Shown here piece by piece: positions 25,962 to 34,315 of a stretch of 64,000 bases of DNA. Position 1 is the stretch's first letter; each line of letters starts with the position of its first letter. The stretch comes from Cellulomonas alba (GTDB taxonomy: Bacteria; Actinomycetota; Actinomycetes; Actinomycetales; Cellulomonadaceae). The stretch spans positions 1,095,461 through 1,159,460 of the forward strand of contig NZ_JAUCGQ010000001.1 in NCBI RefSeq assembly GCF_030362835.1, in the 5' to 3' direction. The translations under genes were made by a program, and so were the position numbers. The notes beneath the pieces are model-generated. The model saw only the letters and a list, made by a program, of their open reading frames with translations. It did not search any database and was not told the DNA's origin.

Positions 25962-26684
25962 ATGGCCGAGACCCCGTTCGACGACCCCGTGGTCGCCGCG
26001 CTGTACGACCCGCTCGACGACGACCGCTCCGACCTTGACGCGTACGTCGCGATCGTCGAGGAGCTGGGGGCGCGGTCCGTGCTCGATGTGGGGTGCGGCA
26101 CGGGCTCGCTCGCGCTGATGCTCGCGGCCCGCGGCCTCGACGTCGTGGGTGTCGACCCGGCCGGCGCGATGCTCGACGTGGCGCGCGCCAAGCCCGGGGC
26201 GGACGCGGTGACGTGGTGGCACGGCGACGCGGAGACGCTGCCTCCCCTGCAAGCGGACGTCGCGACCATGACGGGCAACGTCGCGCAGGTGTTCCTGACC
26301 GACGATGCGTGGCTGCGCACGCTGCGCGGCATCCGAGGCGCGCTGCGGCCCGGCGGGTGGCTCGTGTTCGAGTCGCGCGAGCCGTCGGCGCGCGCGTGGG
26401 AGCGGTGGGACCGCGCGTCGACGTGGTCGAGCACCGAGGTCGCCGGCGTCGGCACCGTCGAGTCGTGGGTCGAGGTCGTGGCGGTCGACGGTCCGCTCGT
26501 CACGTACCGCGACACGATGCTGCTGCCCGACGGGCAGCGGATCGACTCCGACGACACCCTCCGGTTCCGCACCCGCGCGGAGCTCGTGGCGTCGCTGGCC
26601 GACGCGGGGTTCACGGTCGCCGAGGTCCGCGACGCGCCGGACCGGCCGGGGCTCGAGCTCGTGCTGATCGCGGGCCGGGACTGA
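25962..26684 (+). CDS. class I SAM-dependent methyltransferase
   Basis: 240 residues. Motif I is VLDVGCGTGSLALMLA near residue 40, followed by the acidic VVGVDPAGAMLDVARAK and the post-motif GGWLVFESREPSARAW. This is a small stand-alone methyltransferase of the Methyltransf_25/11 type; substrate unknown. TAGCGT (25950-25955) ends six bases before the ATG with no Shine-Dalgarno, the leaderless pattern. The core has no added domain. It is a single-gene unit between the small hypothetical gene and a GlsB-type gene. Confidence 0.85.
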   Translation: MAETPFDDPVVAALYDPLDDDRSDLDAYVAIVEELGARSVLDVGCGTGSLALMLAARGLDVVGVDPAGAMLDVARAKPGADAVTWWHGDAETLPPLQADVATMTGNVAQVFLTDDAWLRTLRGIRGALRPGGWLVFESREPSARAWERWDRASTWSSTEVAGVGTVESWVEVVAVDGPLVTYRDTMLLPDGQRIDSDDTLRFRTRAELVASLADAGFTVAEVRDAPDRPGLELVLIAGRD

Positions 26685-26817
26685 CGCGCCGCAGCGCTGC
26701 GCGGTACCCGCGTGAACGCAGGTCGGAGCACCGGGACGTCGTTCGACGAGCGGCGGCGCCCACCCTCGCTTACGGTCTCCTCTATCGGAGAGGGCCCCGA
26801 CCTGTCAAGGAGTTCTT

Positions 26818-27090
26818 GTGACTGCTTCCGGAATCATCAGCGCGATCATCATCGGTCTCGTCATCGGCATCCTGGGCCGGCTCGTCGTCCCCGGGCGTCA
26901 GCGGATCGGCATCGTCGTCACGATCATCGTCGGCATCGTGGCGGCGCTCATCGGCACGTGGATCGCGTCGGCGATGAACGTGTCCGACACGAACGGCATC
27001 GACTGGATCGAGCTCATCATCCAGGTCGTCCTCGCGGCCATCGGGGTCGCGCTCGTCAGCGGCACCGGCCGCCGGCGTCGCGTGCTCTGA
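26818..27090 (+). CDS. GlsB/YeaQ/YmgE-family membrane protein
   Basis: 90 residues with three hydrophobic helices (about 5-25, 32-52 and 63-82), the first followed by GRLVVPGRQRIG, typical of transglycosylase-associated/YeaQ proteins. The family is often stress-inducible; mechanism unknown. The GTG at 26818 is preceded by AAGGAG with five bases of spacing. It is convergent with the HAD hydrolase; an inverted repeat at 27151-27188 inside that gene could end this transcript. Confidence 0.88.
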   Translation: MTASGIISAIIIGLVIGILGRLVVPGRQRIGIVVTIIVGIVAALIGTWIASAMNVSDTNGIDWIELIIQVVLAAIGVALVSGTGRRRRVL

Positions 27091-27107
27091 CGCGAGTCGC
27101 GGCTGGT

Positions 27108-27794
27108 TCACCCCGCCGCTGCGAGCACCGCACCGAGCCCGTACAGATCCGGAACCGCCCAGGTCGCCCTCTCGGCCTGGGCGGTTCCGCGTCCCCGGCG
27201 GTCGACCCACACCGCGCGGATGCCGAGCGCGGCCGCGCCGTCGACGTCGCTCGACACGGAGTCGCCCACGTGGACCACGTCGGCCGCCTCGAGGCCCAGC
27301 AGGTCGAGCGCCAGCAGGAACGGCCTCGCGTCCGGCTTGTAGGCGCGCGCCTGCTGGCTCGTCACGCGCCGCGGCAGGTCGAGGCCGGCGCGGTCGATCG
27401 ACGCCTCGAGGTCGGCGTCGTCCACGTCCGAGACGACGCAGACGGGCAGGTCCCTGCGCCGCAGCTCGGCGAGCAGCGCGACGGCGTCGTCGTACGCGCG
27501 CGGCTCGGCCCAGCGCGCGACCTGCCGCGCGTGCAGCGGGTCGACGTCGAGCGGCGACCCGAGCTCCCGCAGCGTCATGGCGAGCGACTCGCGCGCGAGG
27601 GCCCGCTGCGTCCGGAACGACGCGCCCGTCGACTCGGCGCACAGCGCGCGCCACGCGGCCGTCCACACCCGCGCGACGACCTCCGCCGGCGCGTGCACGG
27701 AGGCCCCGACGTCGGCGCAGAGGGCCGCGACCGTGTGGTCGTCGTCCTCGACGACCGTCCCGTAGAAGTCGAGCAGGACGCCGCGGACGGCCAC
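27108..27794 (-). CDS. HAD-family hydrolase
   Basis: 228 residues. Motif I is LLDFYGTVVEDD, with the nucleophile Asp near residue 9 and Tyr instead of the second Asp; motif II VVSDVDD, Lys in ARAYKPD and motif IV HVGDSVSSDVDGA follow. It is probably a phosphatase acting on small phosphorylated metabolites. The GTG at 27794 lies two bases after the tsaD stop, so it is co-transcribed with tsaD. A strong 13-bp inverted repeat lies inside the coding sequence near its 3' end. Confidence 0.84.
   Translation of the reverse strand: MAVRGVLLDFYGTVVEDDDHTVAALCADVGASVHAPAEVVARVWTAAWRALCAESTGASFRTQRALARESLAMTLRELGSPLDVDPLHARQVARWAEPRAYDDAVALLAELRRRDLPVCVVSDVDDADLEASIDRAGLDLPRRVTSQQARAYKPDARPFLLALDLLGLEAADVVHVGDSVSSDVDGAAALGIRAVWVDRRGRGTAQAERATWAVPDLYGLGAVLAAAG
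27151..27188. terminator. terminator-like hairpin inside the HAD gene
   Basis: A perfect 13-bp inverted repeat (GGAACCGCCCAGG / CCTGGGCGGTTCC) with a 12-base loop lies 61 bases beyond the stop of the GlsB-type gene and within the last third of the convergent HAD gene. It is as strong as the intergenic terminators. Confidence 0.45.
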
Positions 27795-27795
27795 G

Positions 27796-28848
27796 TCAGA
27801 CGAGGACCTGCGTCAGCGGCATCGAGGAGTCGACGGGCAGGTCGAGCGACGACGGCGGCATCCCGCGCCGCACGACGGCCGAGCCGAGCGCCGCGATCAT
27901 CGCGCCGTTGTCCGTGCAGTAGCGGATCGGCGGGATCCGGAGCGTGACGCCGGCCTCGGCGCAGCGCTTCGCGGCCATGTCGCGCAGCTGCGAGTTGGCG
28001 GAGAACCCGCCACCGACCACGAGCGTGTCGACGCCGTGGCGCGCGCACGCGGCGAGCGTCTTGGCGGTGAGCACGTCGGCGACGGCCTCGGCGAACGACG
28101 CGGCGACGTCGTTCAGCGGGATCTCCTGGCCCGCGTCCTGGCGCGCCTCGACCCACCGCGCCACGGCCGTCTTGAGGCCGGAGAACGAGAAGTCCGTCGC
28201 GTGGCGCGCCTGGTCCTTGGGCGCGGTGAGCCCGCGCGGGAAGCGGATCGCGTTCGGGTCGCCCTCGCGGGCGAGGCGGTCGATGTGCGGGCCGCCCGGG
28301 TAGGGCAGGCCGAGCAGGCGGCCGACCTTGTCGAACGCCTCCCCCGCCGCGTCGTCGAGCGTCGAGCCCAGCTCGGTGACGTTCACGGTGTCGTCGATCA
28401 GCAGCAGCGACGAGTGACCGCCCGAGACGACGAGCGCCATGACGCGCTCGGGGAACGGTCCGTCGACGAGCTCGTCGACCACCGCGTGGCCGATCACGTG
28501 GTTGACCCCGTACAGCGGTTTGCCCAGCCCCACGGCGAGCGCCTTCGCGGCGGACGCGCCGACGGTCAGCGGGCCGACGAGCCCGGGGCCGGCCGTCACG
28601 GCGACGGCGTCGACGTCGTCGAGGCTCACCTCGGCCGTCGCGAGCGCGCGCTCGATCGTCGGGACCATGGCGTCGAGGTGGGCGCGCGACGCGATCTCGG
28701 GGATGATCCCGCCGAACCGTGCGTGCTCGTCGACCGAGCTCGCGACGGCGTCGACCAGCAGCTCGTGGCCGCGCACGAGCGCGACGCCCGTCTCGTCGCA
28801 CGAGGTCTCGATCCCCAGGACCAGAGGCTGTCCGTCGCTCGCAGGCAT
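27796..28848 (-). CDS. tsaD: tRNA threonylcarbamoyltransferase subunit TsaD
   Basis: 350 residues. With TsaB and TsaE it transfers threonylcarbamoyl to A37 of ANN-decoding tRNAs (t6A). [13 protein letters not shown] opens the ASKHA fold, the metal ligands His117 and His121 lie in VNHVIGH, and [22 protein letters not shown] and [10 protein letters not shown] follow. The ATG at 28848 lacks a ribosome site; TATCCT (minus 28860-28855) ends six bases upstream. Unlike the usual tsaE-tsaB-rimI-tsaD run, tsaD is here split from rimI by a nitroreductase and a sulfurtransferase, and has its own promoter. Confidence 0.97.
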   Translation of the reverse strand: MPASDGQPLVLGIETSCDETGVALVRGHELLVDAVASSVDEHARFGGIIPEIASRAHLDAMVPTIERALATAEVSLDDVDAVAVTAGPGLVGPLTVGASAAKALAVGLGKPLYGVNHVIGHAVVDELVDGPFPERVMALVVSGGHSSLLLIDDTVNVTELGSTLDDAAGEAFDKVGRLLGLPYPGGPHIDRLAREGDPNAIRFPRGLTAPKDQARHATDFSFSGLKTAVARWVEARQDAGQEIPLNDVAASFAEAVADVLTAKTLAACARHGVDTLVVGGGFSANSQLRDMAAKRCAEAGVTLRIPPIRYCTDNGAMIAALGSAVVRRGMPPSSLDLPVDSSMPLTQVLV

Positions 28849-28927
28849 GCGCCCAGGATAGGTGGCGGCCCGCTCGGTCCCGGCCTGTGAGCAGCCTCAC
28901 CGGACCCCCGGGATGAAACCCAAGTAG

Positions 28928-28940
28928 TTGATGCTTCAAT
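28928..28940 (+). promoter_or_regulatory. candidate MarR-type operator over a leaderless promoter
   Basis: TTGATGCTTCAA (28928-28939), an AT-rich palindrome with TTGA/TCAA arms, overlaps the -10-like TTCAAT (28935-28940), which ends six bases before the nitroreductase ATG. CTTCAATGAAG is a second nested palindrome. Such sites suit MarR-type repressors; none is adjacent. Confidence 0.4.
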
Positions 28941-28946
28941 GAAGTT

Positions 28947-29588
28947 ATGACGACCGACACCACGATCCTCGACGGGCTCGACTTCGACGCGGCCCCCTAC
29001 GCGGTCAGCGACGAGGTCGCCGACCTGCTGTTCCGGGAGGCGCGCACGATCGGCGCGTTCACCGACCAGCCCGTCACCGACGAGGAGCTCGCCGCCGTCT
29101 ACGACCTGCTCAAGTGGGGTCCGACGGCCATGAACATCACGCCGCTGCGGCTGCTCGTCGTCCGCACGCCCGAGGCCCGCGAGCGCCTCGCGAAGCACGT
29201 CAACGACGGCAACCGCGACCGCGTGCTCGCCGCGCCGGTGACGCTGATCGTCGCCGCCGACCCGCGCTTCCACGACCACCTGCCGGTGCTCGCACCGCAC
29301 CGCGCCGAGATGGCCGGCTGGTTCGAGGGCCAGGCGGAGACGCGCGAGGACATGGCGCGCATGAACACGCTCATCCAGCTCGGCTACCTCATCGTCGCGC
29401 TGCGCGCCGCGGGGCTCGACGCGGGCCCGATGGCCGGCCTCGACCTCGCCGCCGTCGACGCCGAGTTCCTCGCCGAGAAGGGCTGGAGGTCGCAGCTCAT
29501 CGTCAACGTCGGCCACCGCGACGGCGTGGGCACGCACCACGCGCGCGCCCGCCGACTCGACTACGGCCAGGTCTCGCTGACCGTCTGA
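28947..29588 (+). CDS. nitroreductase-family reductase, malonic semialdehyde reductase (RutE/HadB) type
   Basis: 213 residues of the FMN nitroreductase fold. FREARTIGAFTDQPVTDEEL and WGPTAMNITPLRLLVV resemble RutE/YdfG-type malonic semialdehyde reductases, and ALRAAGLDAGPMAGLD is the conserved C-terminal part. It would reduce a small aldehyde or enal using flavin and NAD(P)H; the rest of the Rut pathway is absent. The start is placed at 28947, six bases after TTCAAT. An AT-rich palindrome at the promoter suggests a specific repressor. It interrupts the usual tsaD-rimI neighbourhood. Confidence 0.82.
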   Translation: MTTDTTILDGLDFDAAPYAVSDEVADLLFREARTIGAFTDQPVTDEELAAVYDLLKWGPTAMNITPLRLLVVRTPEARERLAKHVNDGNRDRVLAAPVTLIVAADPRFHDHLPVLAPHRAEMAGWFEGQAETREDMARMNTLIQLGYLIVALRAAGLDAGPMAGLDLAAVDAEFLAEKGWRSQLIVNVGHRDGVGTHHARARRLDYGQVSLTV

Positions 29589-29624
29589 CGAGCCGCTCGG
29601 CACCACGGCACGCAGTGCCGCGGA

Positions 29625-29660
29625 CGAAGGCCGCGACCCCTGCTCGGGTCGCGGCCTTCG
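29625..29660. terminator. bidirectional terminator
   Basis: A perfect 15-bp stem (CGAAGGCCGCGACCC / GGGTCGCGGCCTTCG) with a six-base loop lies between the convergent nitroreductase and sulfurtransferase genes. It closes both transcripts, including the long nnrDE-to-sulfurtransferase unit. Confidence 0.82.
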
Positions 29661-29696
29661 CCGTACCCCGGGACGGCCGGGGCATGGGGTGGTGCG

Positions 29697-30608
29697 TCAG
29701 GCGCCGGTCGCCACCGGCCGGTCGGGGTCGTTCGACCACTGCGACCACGACCCGGGGTACAGCGCCGCCTCGACGCCGATCGACGCGAGCGCCGCGACCT
29801 CGTGCGCCGCGGTGACGCCCGAGCCGCAGTAGACCGCGACGGGCGCACCCGCCTCGGCCCGCAGCGCGCGGAACCGGTCCCGCAACGCGGCGGCCGGCAG
29901 GAAGGTACCGTCCCCGCCGAGGTTGCCCGTGGTCGGCGCCGACACGGCACCCGGGATGTGGCCCGCCTGCGGGTCGACCGGCTCGACCTCGCCGGCGAAC
30001 CGCTCGGCGGCCCGCGCGTCCAGCAGCGTCCCGTCCCAGTCGGCGGCGGCGTCGGCGTCGATCGTGGGGAGCGCGCCCGGCCGCAGCACGACGTCACCGG
30101 GCTCGGGCGTCACCGAGCCCGCCTCGACCGAGCACCCGGCTGCGGTCCACGCCGCGAGGCCGCCGTCGAGCAGCCGCACGTCCGGCACGCCCGCCCAGCG
30201 GAGCAGCCACCAGGCGCGCGCCGCCGACGTCCCGCCGACCGCGTCGTAGACGACCACCGCCCGGTCCTCGCGCACGCCCCACCGCCGCGCGGCTGCCTCG
30301 AGGGCGGCGACGGGCGGCAGCGGGTGGCGGCCCTCGGCCGCGCTCGGCGCCGAGGCGAGCTCGGTGTCGAGGTCGACGTACACCGCACCCGGCACGTGCG
30401 CCGCGAGGTACTGCTCGTGGCCGTCGGTCCGCCCGAGCGCCCAGCGGACGTCCAGCAGCACGGGAGGCTCGTCGGACGCGAGCTCGGCGGCGAGGGCCGT
30501 GGCGTCGACGAGCACGGCGGCGCGCAGCGCGTCGGTGCCGGTCTGCGTGCCGGTCTGCGCGCCGGCCGGCGTGCCGGTCTGCGCGCCGGTCGGCGGGGAC
30601 GTCGTCAT
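29697..30608 (-). CDS. thiosulfate / 3-mercaptopyruvate sulfurtransferase
   Basis: 303 residues with two rhodanese domains. The N-terminal one (about 30-150: LLDVRWALG, HVPGAVYVDLDTEL) is non-catalytic; the C-terminal one carries the active Cys in VYCGSGVTAAHE, a loop typical of mercaptopyruvate sulfurtransferases. It moves sulfur from thiosulfate or mercaptopyruvate to cyanide or thiol acceptors. The ATG at 30608 overlaps the rimI stop (ATGA). The first 20 residues are a low-complexity Gln-Thr-Gly tract encoded by a 12-bp tandem repeat (30535-30594), absent from typical homologues. Last gene of the long minus-strand operon. Confidence 0.9.
   Translation of the reverse strand: MTTSPPTGAQTGTPAGAQTGTQTGTDALRAAVLVDATALAAELASDEPPVLLDVRWALGRTDGHEQYLAAHVPGAVYVDLDTELASAPSAAEGRHPLPPVAALEAAARRWGVREDRAVVVYDAVGGTSAARAWWLLRWAGVPDVRLLDGGLAAWTAAGCSVEAGSVTPEPGDVVLRPGALPTIDADAAADWDGTLLDARAAERFAGEVEPVDPQAGHIPGAVSAPTTGNLGGDGTFLPAAALRDRFRALRAEAGAPVAVYCGSGVTAAHEVAALASIGVEAALYPGSWSQWSNDPDRPVATGA
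30535..30594. repeat. five-unit 12-bp tandem repeat
   Basis: Units based on GTGCCGGTCTGC: copies 1, 2 and 4 identical, copies 3 and 5 diverged (GCGCCGGCCGGC, GCGCCGGTCGGC). Being in frame, gain or loss of a unit would only lengthen or shorten the Gln-Thr-Gly tail of the sulfurtransferase. Confidence 0.75.
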
Positions 30609-31081
30609 GCCATCTCCTGGGGGGTCGGGGTCGGGTCGCGCAGGTCGAGCCGCATGGTCCACGCGTCGGCGTTCTCGGGCTGGTAGTAGCCGCGGCGCAG
30701 CCCGAGCTGCTGGAAGCCCGTCCGCCGGTAGAGGCGCAGCGCGGGCTCGTTGTCGACGCGGACCTCGAGCAGCACCGCACCCGCGCCGAGCGCGCGCGCC
30801 CGGTCCACGAGGGCGTCGATCATCAGCCGGCCGAGCCCGCGCCCCTGGTGCGCGACGTCCGTGCCGATCGTCATGACCTGCGCGTCGTAGCCGTCGAACC
30901 ACAACCCGGCGTAGCCGACCAGCCGGCCGTCGACGACCGCCCCGAGGTACCACCGGCCCGTGCCGACGATCTCCTCGGCGAGCGACTCGCGCGACCACGC
31001 GCCGGCGCCGAACAGCTCGCCCTCCATGCGGACGAGGTCCGGCAGGTCGGCGTGGGTGAGCGGGCGCAGCGTCGTGGTCAT
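30605..31081 (-). CDS. rimI: RimI-type ribosomal protein S18 N-acetyltransferase
   Basis: 158 residues of the GNAT fold. The acetyl-CoA loop is in HQGRGLGRLMIDALVDRA, and LLEVRVDNEPALRLYRRTGF is the conserved RimI segment; YYQPENADAWTMRL follows. RimI acetylates the N-terminal alanine of S18 and is usually encoded beside TsaB. The ATG lies 23 bases after the tsaB stop, and the end overlaps the sulfurtransferase gene. Confidence 0.92.
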   Translation of the reverse strand: MTTTLRPLTHADLPDLVRMEGELFGAGAWSRESLAEEIVGTGRWYLGAVVDGRLVGYAGLWFDGYDAQVMTIGTDVAHQGRGLGRLMIDALVDRARALGAGAVLLEVRVDNEPALRLYRRTGFQQLGLRRGYYQPENADAWTMRLDLRDPTPTPQEMA

Positions 31082-31104
31082 GCGGTCAGGTCCGTCGTCA
31101 CCGG

Positions 31105-31794
31105 TCAGCCCAGGACGCGCTTGCTCCCCGCCGACGGCACGGCGTCGGGCCGGCGCAGGTAGAGGGGCGCGGTGTCGAGCTCCTCGCCCGCGGACCGGCG
31201 CGCGACCGCCAGCCGCGCGAGCTCGGCGGGGTCGGGCACGATGACGGAGCCGTCGGCCTCGAGCCCGGCGAACGCGTCCGGGTAGAGCGCCGCGCCGCGC
31301 CCGACGACGACCGTGCGACCCGGACCGTCCAGCGCCGCCACCGCGTCGGCCGCGGGTCCGACGCGCGGCGCGTCGAGCACCGTCACGGCTCCCGGCCCGT
31401 CGACGCGGTAGAGCGCCGAGTACACCTCGCGACGGCGCGCGTCGGTCGCGACGAGGACGCGCGTGCCCGCGGGCAGCGTGCGGGACGCCGCGGCGGCGAG
31501 CGCGTCGAGGCTCGGCACGCCGAGCGCGGGGATGCCGAGCGCGAGCGCGAGCGTGCGGGCCGTGACGAGCCCGACGCGCAGTCCCGTGAACGGCGCGGGC
31601 CCGGTGCCGGCGACGACGGCGGTCAGCGCGCGCCGGTCGACGTCCGCGTCCGCGAGCACGCCCTCGACCATGGGGGCGAGCAGCTCGGCGTGGTGGCGGT
31701 CCTCGTCCACCGCGCGGGCTGCGAGGACGGCGCCGGCGTCGTCGACCAGTGCGACGGCGACGGCGGCGGACGTGTCGAGGGCGAGGACGGGCAC
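31105..31794 (-). CDS. tsaB: tRNA t6A biosynthesis protein TsaB
   Basis: 229 residues, a degenerate ASKHA protein that scaffolds TsaD. It starts VLALDTSAAVAVAL and has GTGPAPFTGLRVGLVTAR, the TsaB landmark. The GTG start at 31794 lies four bases after the tsaE stop. Together with tsaE and tsaD in this window the t6A machinery, apart from TsaC, is covered. Confidence 0.93.
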   Translation of the reverse strand: MPVLALDTSAAVAVALVDDAGAVLAARAVDEDRHHAELLAPMVEGVLADADVDRRALTAVVAGTGPAPFTGLRVGLVTARTLALALGIPALGVPSLDALAAAASRTLPAGTRVLVATDARRREVYSALYRVDGPGAVTVLDAPRVGPAADAVAALDGPGRTVVVGRGAALYPDAFAGLEADGSVIVPDPAELARLAVARRSAGEELDTAPLYLRRPDAVPSAGSKRVLG

Positions 31795-31798
31795 GGGG

Positions 31799-32380
31799 TC
31801 AGCCTGCCACGCCGTCGCGGACCTGCTCCCGCCCGGCGCCCTCCACGGGGGCCGCGGGCAGCGGCACGCCCGCCCAGCGGTCGCCCACGGCGCGCACGGT
31901 GACCACCCGCTCGCCCGCGTCGGCGTCCTCGGCGGCCGCGTCGCCTCCGCGCGGGCGCGCGATCGTGACCTCGAGCCGGTCGGCCGCGAGGGCCTCGACC
32001 CAGCCCTCGCCCCACTCGACGACCGTGACGGACTCGTCGAGCGACGAGTCGAGGTCGAGCGCGTCGACCTCGTCGAGCGAGCCGAGCCGGTACGCGTCCA
32101 CGTGGACCAGCGCGGGCCCGCGGGACCCGTCGCCGCGTGGCAGCGGCGGGTGCTCGCGCGCGATGATGAACGTCGGCGACGCGACCTGGCCGCGGACGTG
32201 GAGGCCCACGCCGATGCCCTGCGTCAGCGTCGTCTTGCCCGCGCCGAGGTCACCCGTGAGCACCACGAGGTCGCCGGCGCGCAGCACACCCGCGAGCGCG
32301 AGGCCGAACGCCCGCGTCGCCTCGGCGTCGGGCAGGCGCACCGTGGCGGTCGCTCCGGTGGTCGTCGTCTCGTCCGTCAT
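31799..32380 (-). CDS. tsaE: tRNA t6A biosynthesis ATPase TsaE
   Basis: 193 residues. P-loop GDLGAGKTTLTQGI near residue 46, switch ASPTFIIAREH and VHVDAYRLGSLDEV are typical; VVEWGEGW is the conserved late motif. TsaE drives turnover of the TsaB-TsaD complex by ATP hydrolysis. The ATG at 32380 overlaps the alr stop (ATGA). The last 45 or so residues, Ala/Asp/Glu/Arg-rich, extend beyond the usual 150-residue protein. Confidence 0.93.
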   Translation of the reverse strand: MTDETTTTGATATVRLPDAEATRAFGLALAGVLRAGDLVVLTGDLGAGKTTLTQGIGVGLHVRGQVASPTFIIAREHPPLPRGDGSRGPALVHVDAYRLGSLDEVDALDLDSSLDESVTVVEWGEGWVEALAADRLEVTIARPRGGDAAAEDADAGERVVTVRAVGDRWAGVPLPAAPVEGAGREQVRDGVAG

Positions 32381-33576
32381 GCGTGCTGCCCGACCTCGTC
32401 CCGCTCCAGGGCCGCGGCGTCCGCGGCGGTGTCCACGTGCACGCGCGGCACGCGCGCGCCGATCCTTGTCACGATCTCGTAGGAGATCGTCCCCGCGACG
32501 TCCGCCCAGTCCTGCGCGGTCGGGCCGCCGTCGGCGCCCGTCCCGAACAGCTCGACGCGGTCGCCAGCGACGTCGGCCGCGGCGGGTCCGAGGTCGAGCA
32601 CCACCTGGTCCATGCAGACCCGGCCCGCGATCGCCGTGCGGCGACCCCCGACGAGCACGGGCGCACCGGGCACGTCCTGGGTGCCCGAGACGTGACGCGG
32701 GATGCCGTCGGCGTAGCCGAGGGGCACGACGCCGAGCACCGTGCTCCGCGGCGTCACGTACTGGTGCGCGTAGCTGACGCCGTGGCCCGCCGGGACGGGC
32801 TTGACCGTCGCGAGCTCGGCCTCGACCGTCATCGCGGGCACGAGGCCGTACGCGTCCGGGCCGCCGAGCTGCGGGACGGGCGAGAGGCCGTACACCGCGA
32901 TGCCGGGCCGGACGAGGTCCCAGTGCAGGTCGGGCGCCGTCAGCGTCGCCGCCGAGTTCGCCAGGTGCCGCACCTCGAGGCGCGCGCCCGCGGACTCGAC
33001 CTTGCGGACGGCGGACGCGAAGACCGCGGCCTGCGCGTGCACCGTCGGGTGCGCGGGCTCGTCGGCGAACGCGAGGTGCGACCACAGGCCGACCAGCTCG
33101 GCGGCGCCCTCGGCGTCCGCGCGCAGCGCCGTCGGCAGCAGGTCGTCGAGCTGCGCGGGCGTCAGGCCGTTGCGGCCGAGGCCGGTGTCGACCTCGAGGT
33201 GCACCCGCGCGGTCCGGCCCGCCGCGCGGGCCGCCGCCACCACCTCGTCCAGGGCCCACGGCGCGGCCACCGACACGTCGACGTCGGCCTCGACCGCCTC
33301 GCGCAGCGGCGCGCCCGGGGCGTACAGCCACGTGAGGACGCGGGGCGCGGTGACGCCCGCGGCGCGCAGCGCGAGGGCCTCGGGCACCTGCGCGACGCCG
33401 AGCCAGGTCGCGCCACCCTCGACCGCCGCACAGGCGCTCGGCACGAGCCCGTGCCCGTACGCGTCGGCCTTCACGACGGCCATGACCTGGGCGGTCGGCG
33501 CGTGCTCGACGAGGCTCGCGACGTTGCCGCGGATGGCCGCGAGGTCGACGACCGCGCGGGCGGGGTAGCCGTTCAC
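32377..33576 (-). CDS. alr: alanine racemase
   Basis: 399 residues, PLP-dependent, fold type III. It makes D-alanine for peptidoglycan. The PLP lysine is Lys36 in VMAVVKADAYGHG; HLEVDTGLGRNG, RPGIAVYGLSP, SYAHQYVTPRST with the second catalytic Tyr, and GRVCMDQ follow. The GTG at 33576 is chosen as the start because NGYPARAVVDLAAIRGNV is the normal beginning. It lies 73 bases after the kinase gene and overlaps tsaE. Confidence 0.95.
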   Translation of the reverse strand: MNGYPARAVVDLAAIRGNVASLVEHAPTAQVMAVVKADAYGHGLVPSACAAVEGGATWLGVAQVPEALALRAAGVTAPRVLTWLYAPGAPLREAVEADVDVSVAAPWALDEVVAAARAAGRTARVHLEVDTGLGRNGLTPAQLDDLLPTALRADAEGAAELVGLWSHLAFADEPAHPTVHAQAAVFASAVRKVESAGARLEVRHLANSAATLTAPDLHWDLVRPGIAVYGLSPVPQLGGPDAYGLVPAMTVEAELATVKPVPAGHGVSYAHQYVTPRSTVLGVVPLGYADGIPRHVSGTQDVPGAPVLVGGRRTAIAGRVCMDQVVLDLGPAAADVAGDRVELFGTGADGGPTAQDWADVAGTISYEIVTRIGARVPRVHVDTAADAAALERDEVGQHA

Positions 33577-33649
33577 GCGTCCCAGTCTCGCACCGGCCGG
33601 GCCGCCGCCCGCACGCCCGCCGCCGGCGCGACGCGCCGACCGGTCACCG

Positions 33650-34315
33650 TCACTCCTCCCGGACCACGACGTCCGCGCGCGCGGCGGTCGCCGCCACGAG
33701 CCGCGCGTTCGCCTCGTCCGGGCCGTGCGACCACGCGTGCGCGGCGTCCGGCGCCTTGCCGAACCGCACGTGCCGCGCCACGAGCCGCTCGAGGCGCACG
33801 CCGTCGTCGGGTGCGACGAACCACGCCTCGTCGAGCAGCCCCGCGACCGGCGCGAACCCGGCCGCGTCGAGCAGCAGGTAGTTCCCCTCGGTGACGACGA
33901 GCGGCACGTCGGGCGGCACCGCGATCGCGCCGGCCACGCCGTTGCGCAGGTCGCGGCGGTACTCGGGCGCGTACACGGTCTCGCCGGGCACGGGCTCGCG
34001 CAGCCGGCGCAGGAGCGCGACGAAGCCCGCCGCGTCGAACGTGTCGGGTGCGCCCTTGCGGTGCGCGCGGCCGAGGCGCTCGAGCTCGCTCTGCGCGAGG
34101 TGGAACCCGTCCATCGGCACCGCGACGGCACGCCCCGGGAAGGCGGCCACGACCGCGGCAGACAGCGTCGACTTGCCGGCGCCCGGGGAGCCCGCGATGC
34201 CGAGCACGCGCCGCCCGCCGCGCGCGAGCAGCCCCTCGACGCGGGCGACGAGCTCGGGGTCGAGCGGGCGCGTCTCGACGTCCGCCGGCGTCTCGGCCTC
34301 GGTTCCTCTCGTCAC
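33650..34315 (-). CDS. uridine-kinase-like P-loop nucleoside/sugar kinase
   Basis: 221 residues of the PRK/uridine kinase superfamily, YggC/FrcK-like. Walker A is GIAGSPGAGKSTLSAAV near residue 43; VPMDGFHLAQSELERLGR, the conserved RKGAPDTFDAAGF and VVTEGNYLLLD follow. Related proteins phosphorylate fructose, pantothenate or nucleosides; the substrate here is not assignable. The GTG start overlaps the nnrDE stop (GTGA), indicating coupling to that gene. Confidence 0.85.
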   Translation of the reverse strand: MTRGTEAETPADVETRPLDPELVARVEGLLARGGRRVLGIAGSPGAGKSTLSAAVVAAFPGRAVAVPMDGFHLAQSELERLGRAHRKGAPDTFDAAGFVALLRRLREPVPGETVYAPEYRRDLRNGVAGAIAVPPDVPLVVTEGNYLLLDAAGFAPVAGLLDEAWFVAPDDGVRLERLVARHVRFGKAPDAAHAWSHGPDEANARLVAATAARADVVVREE

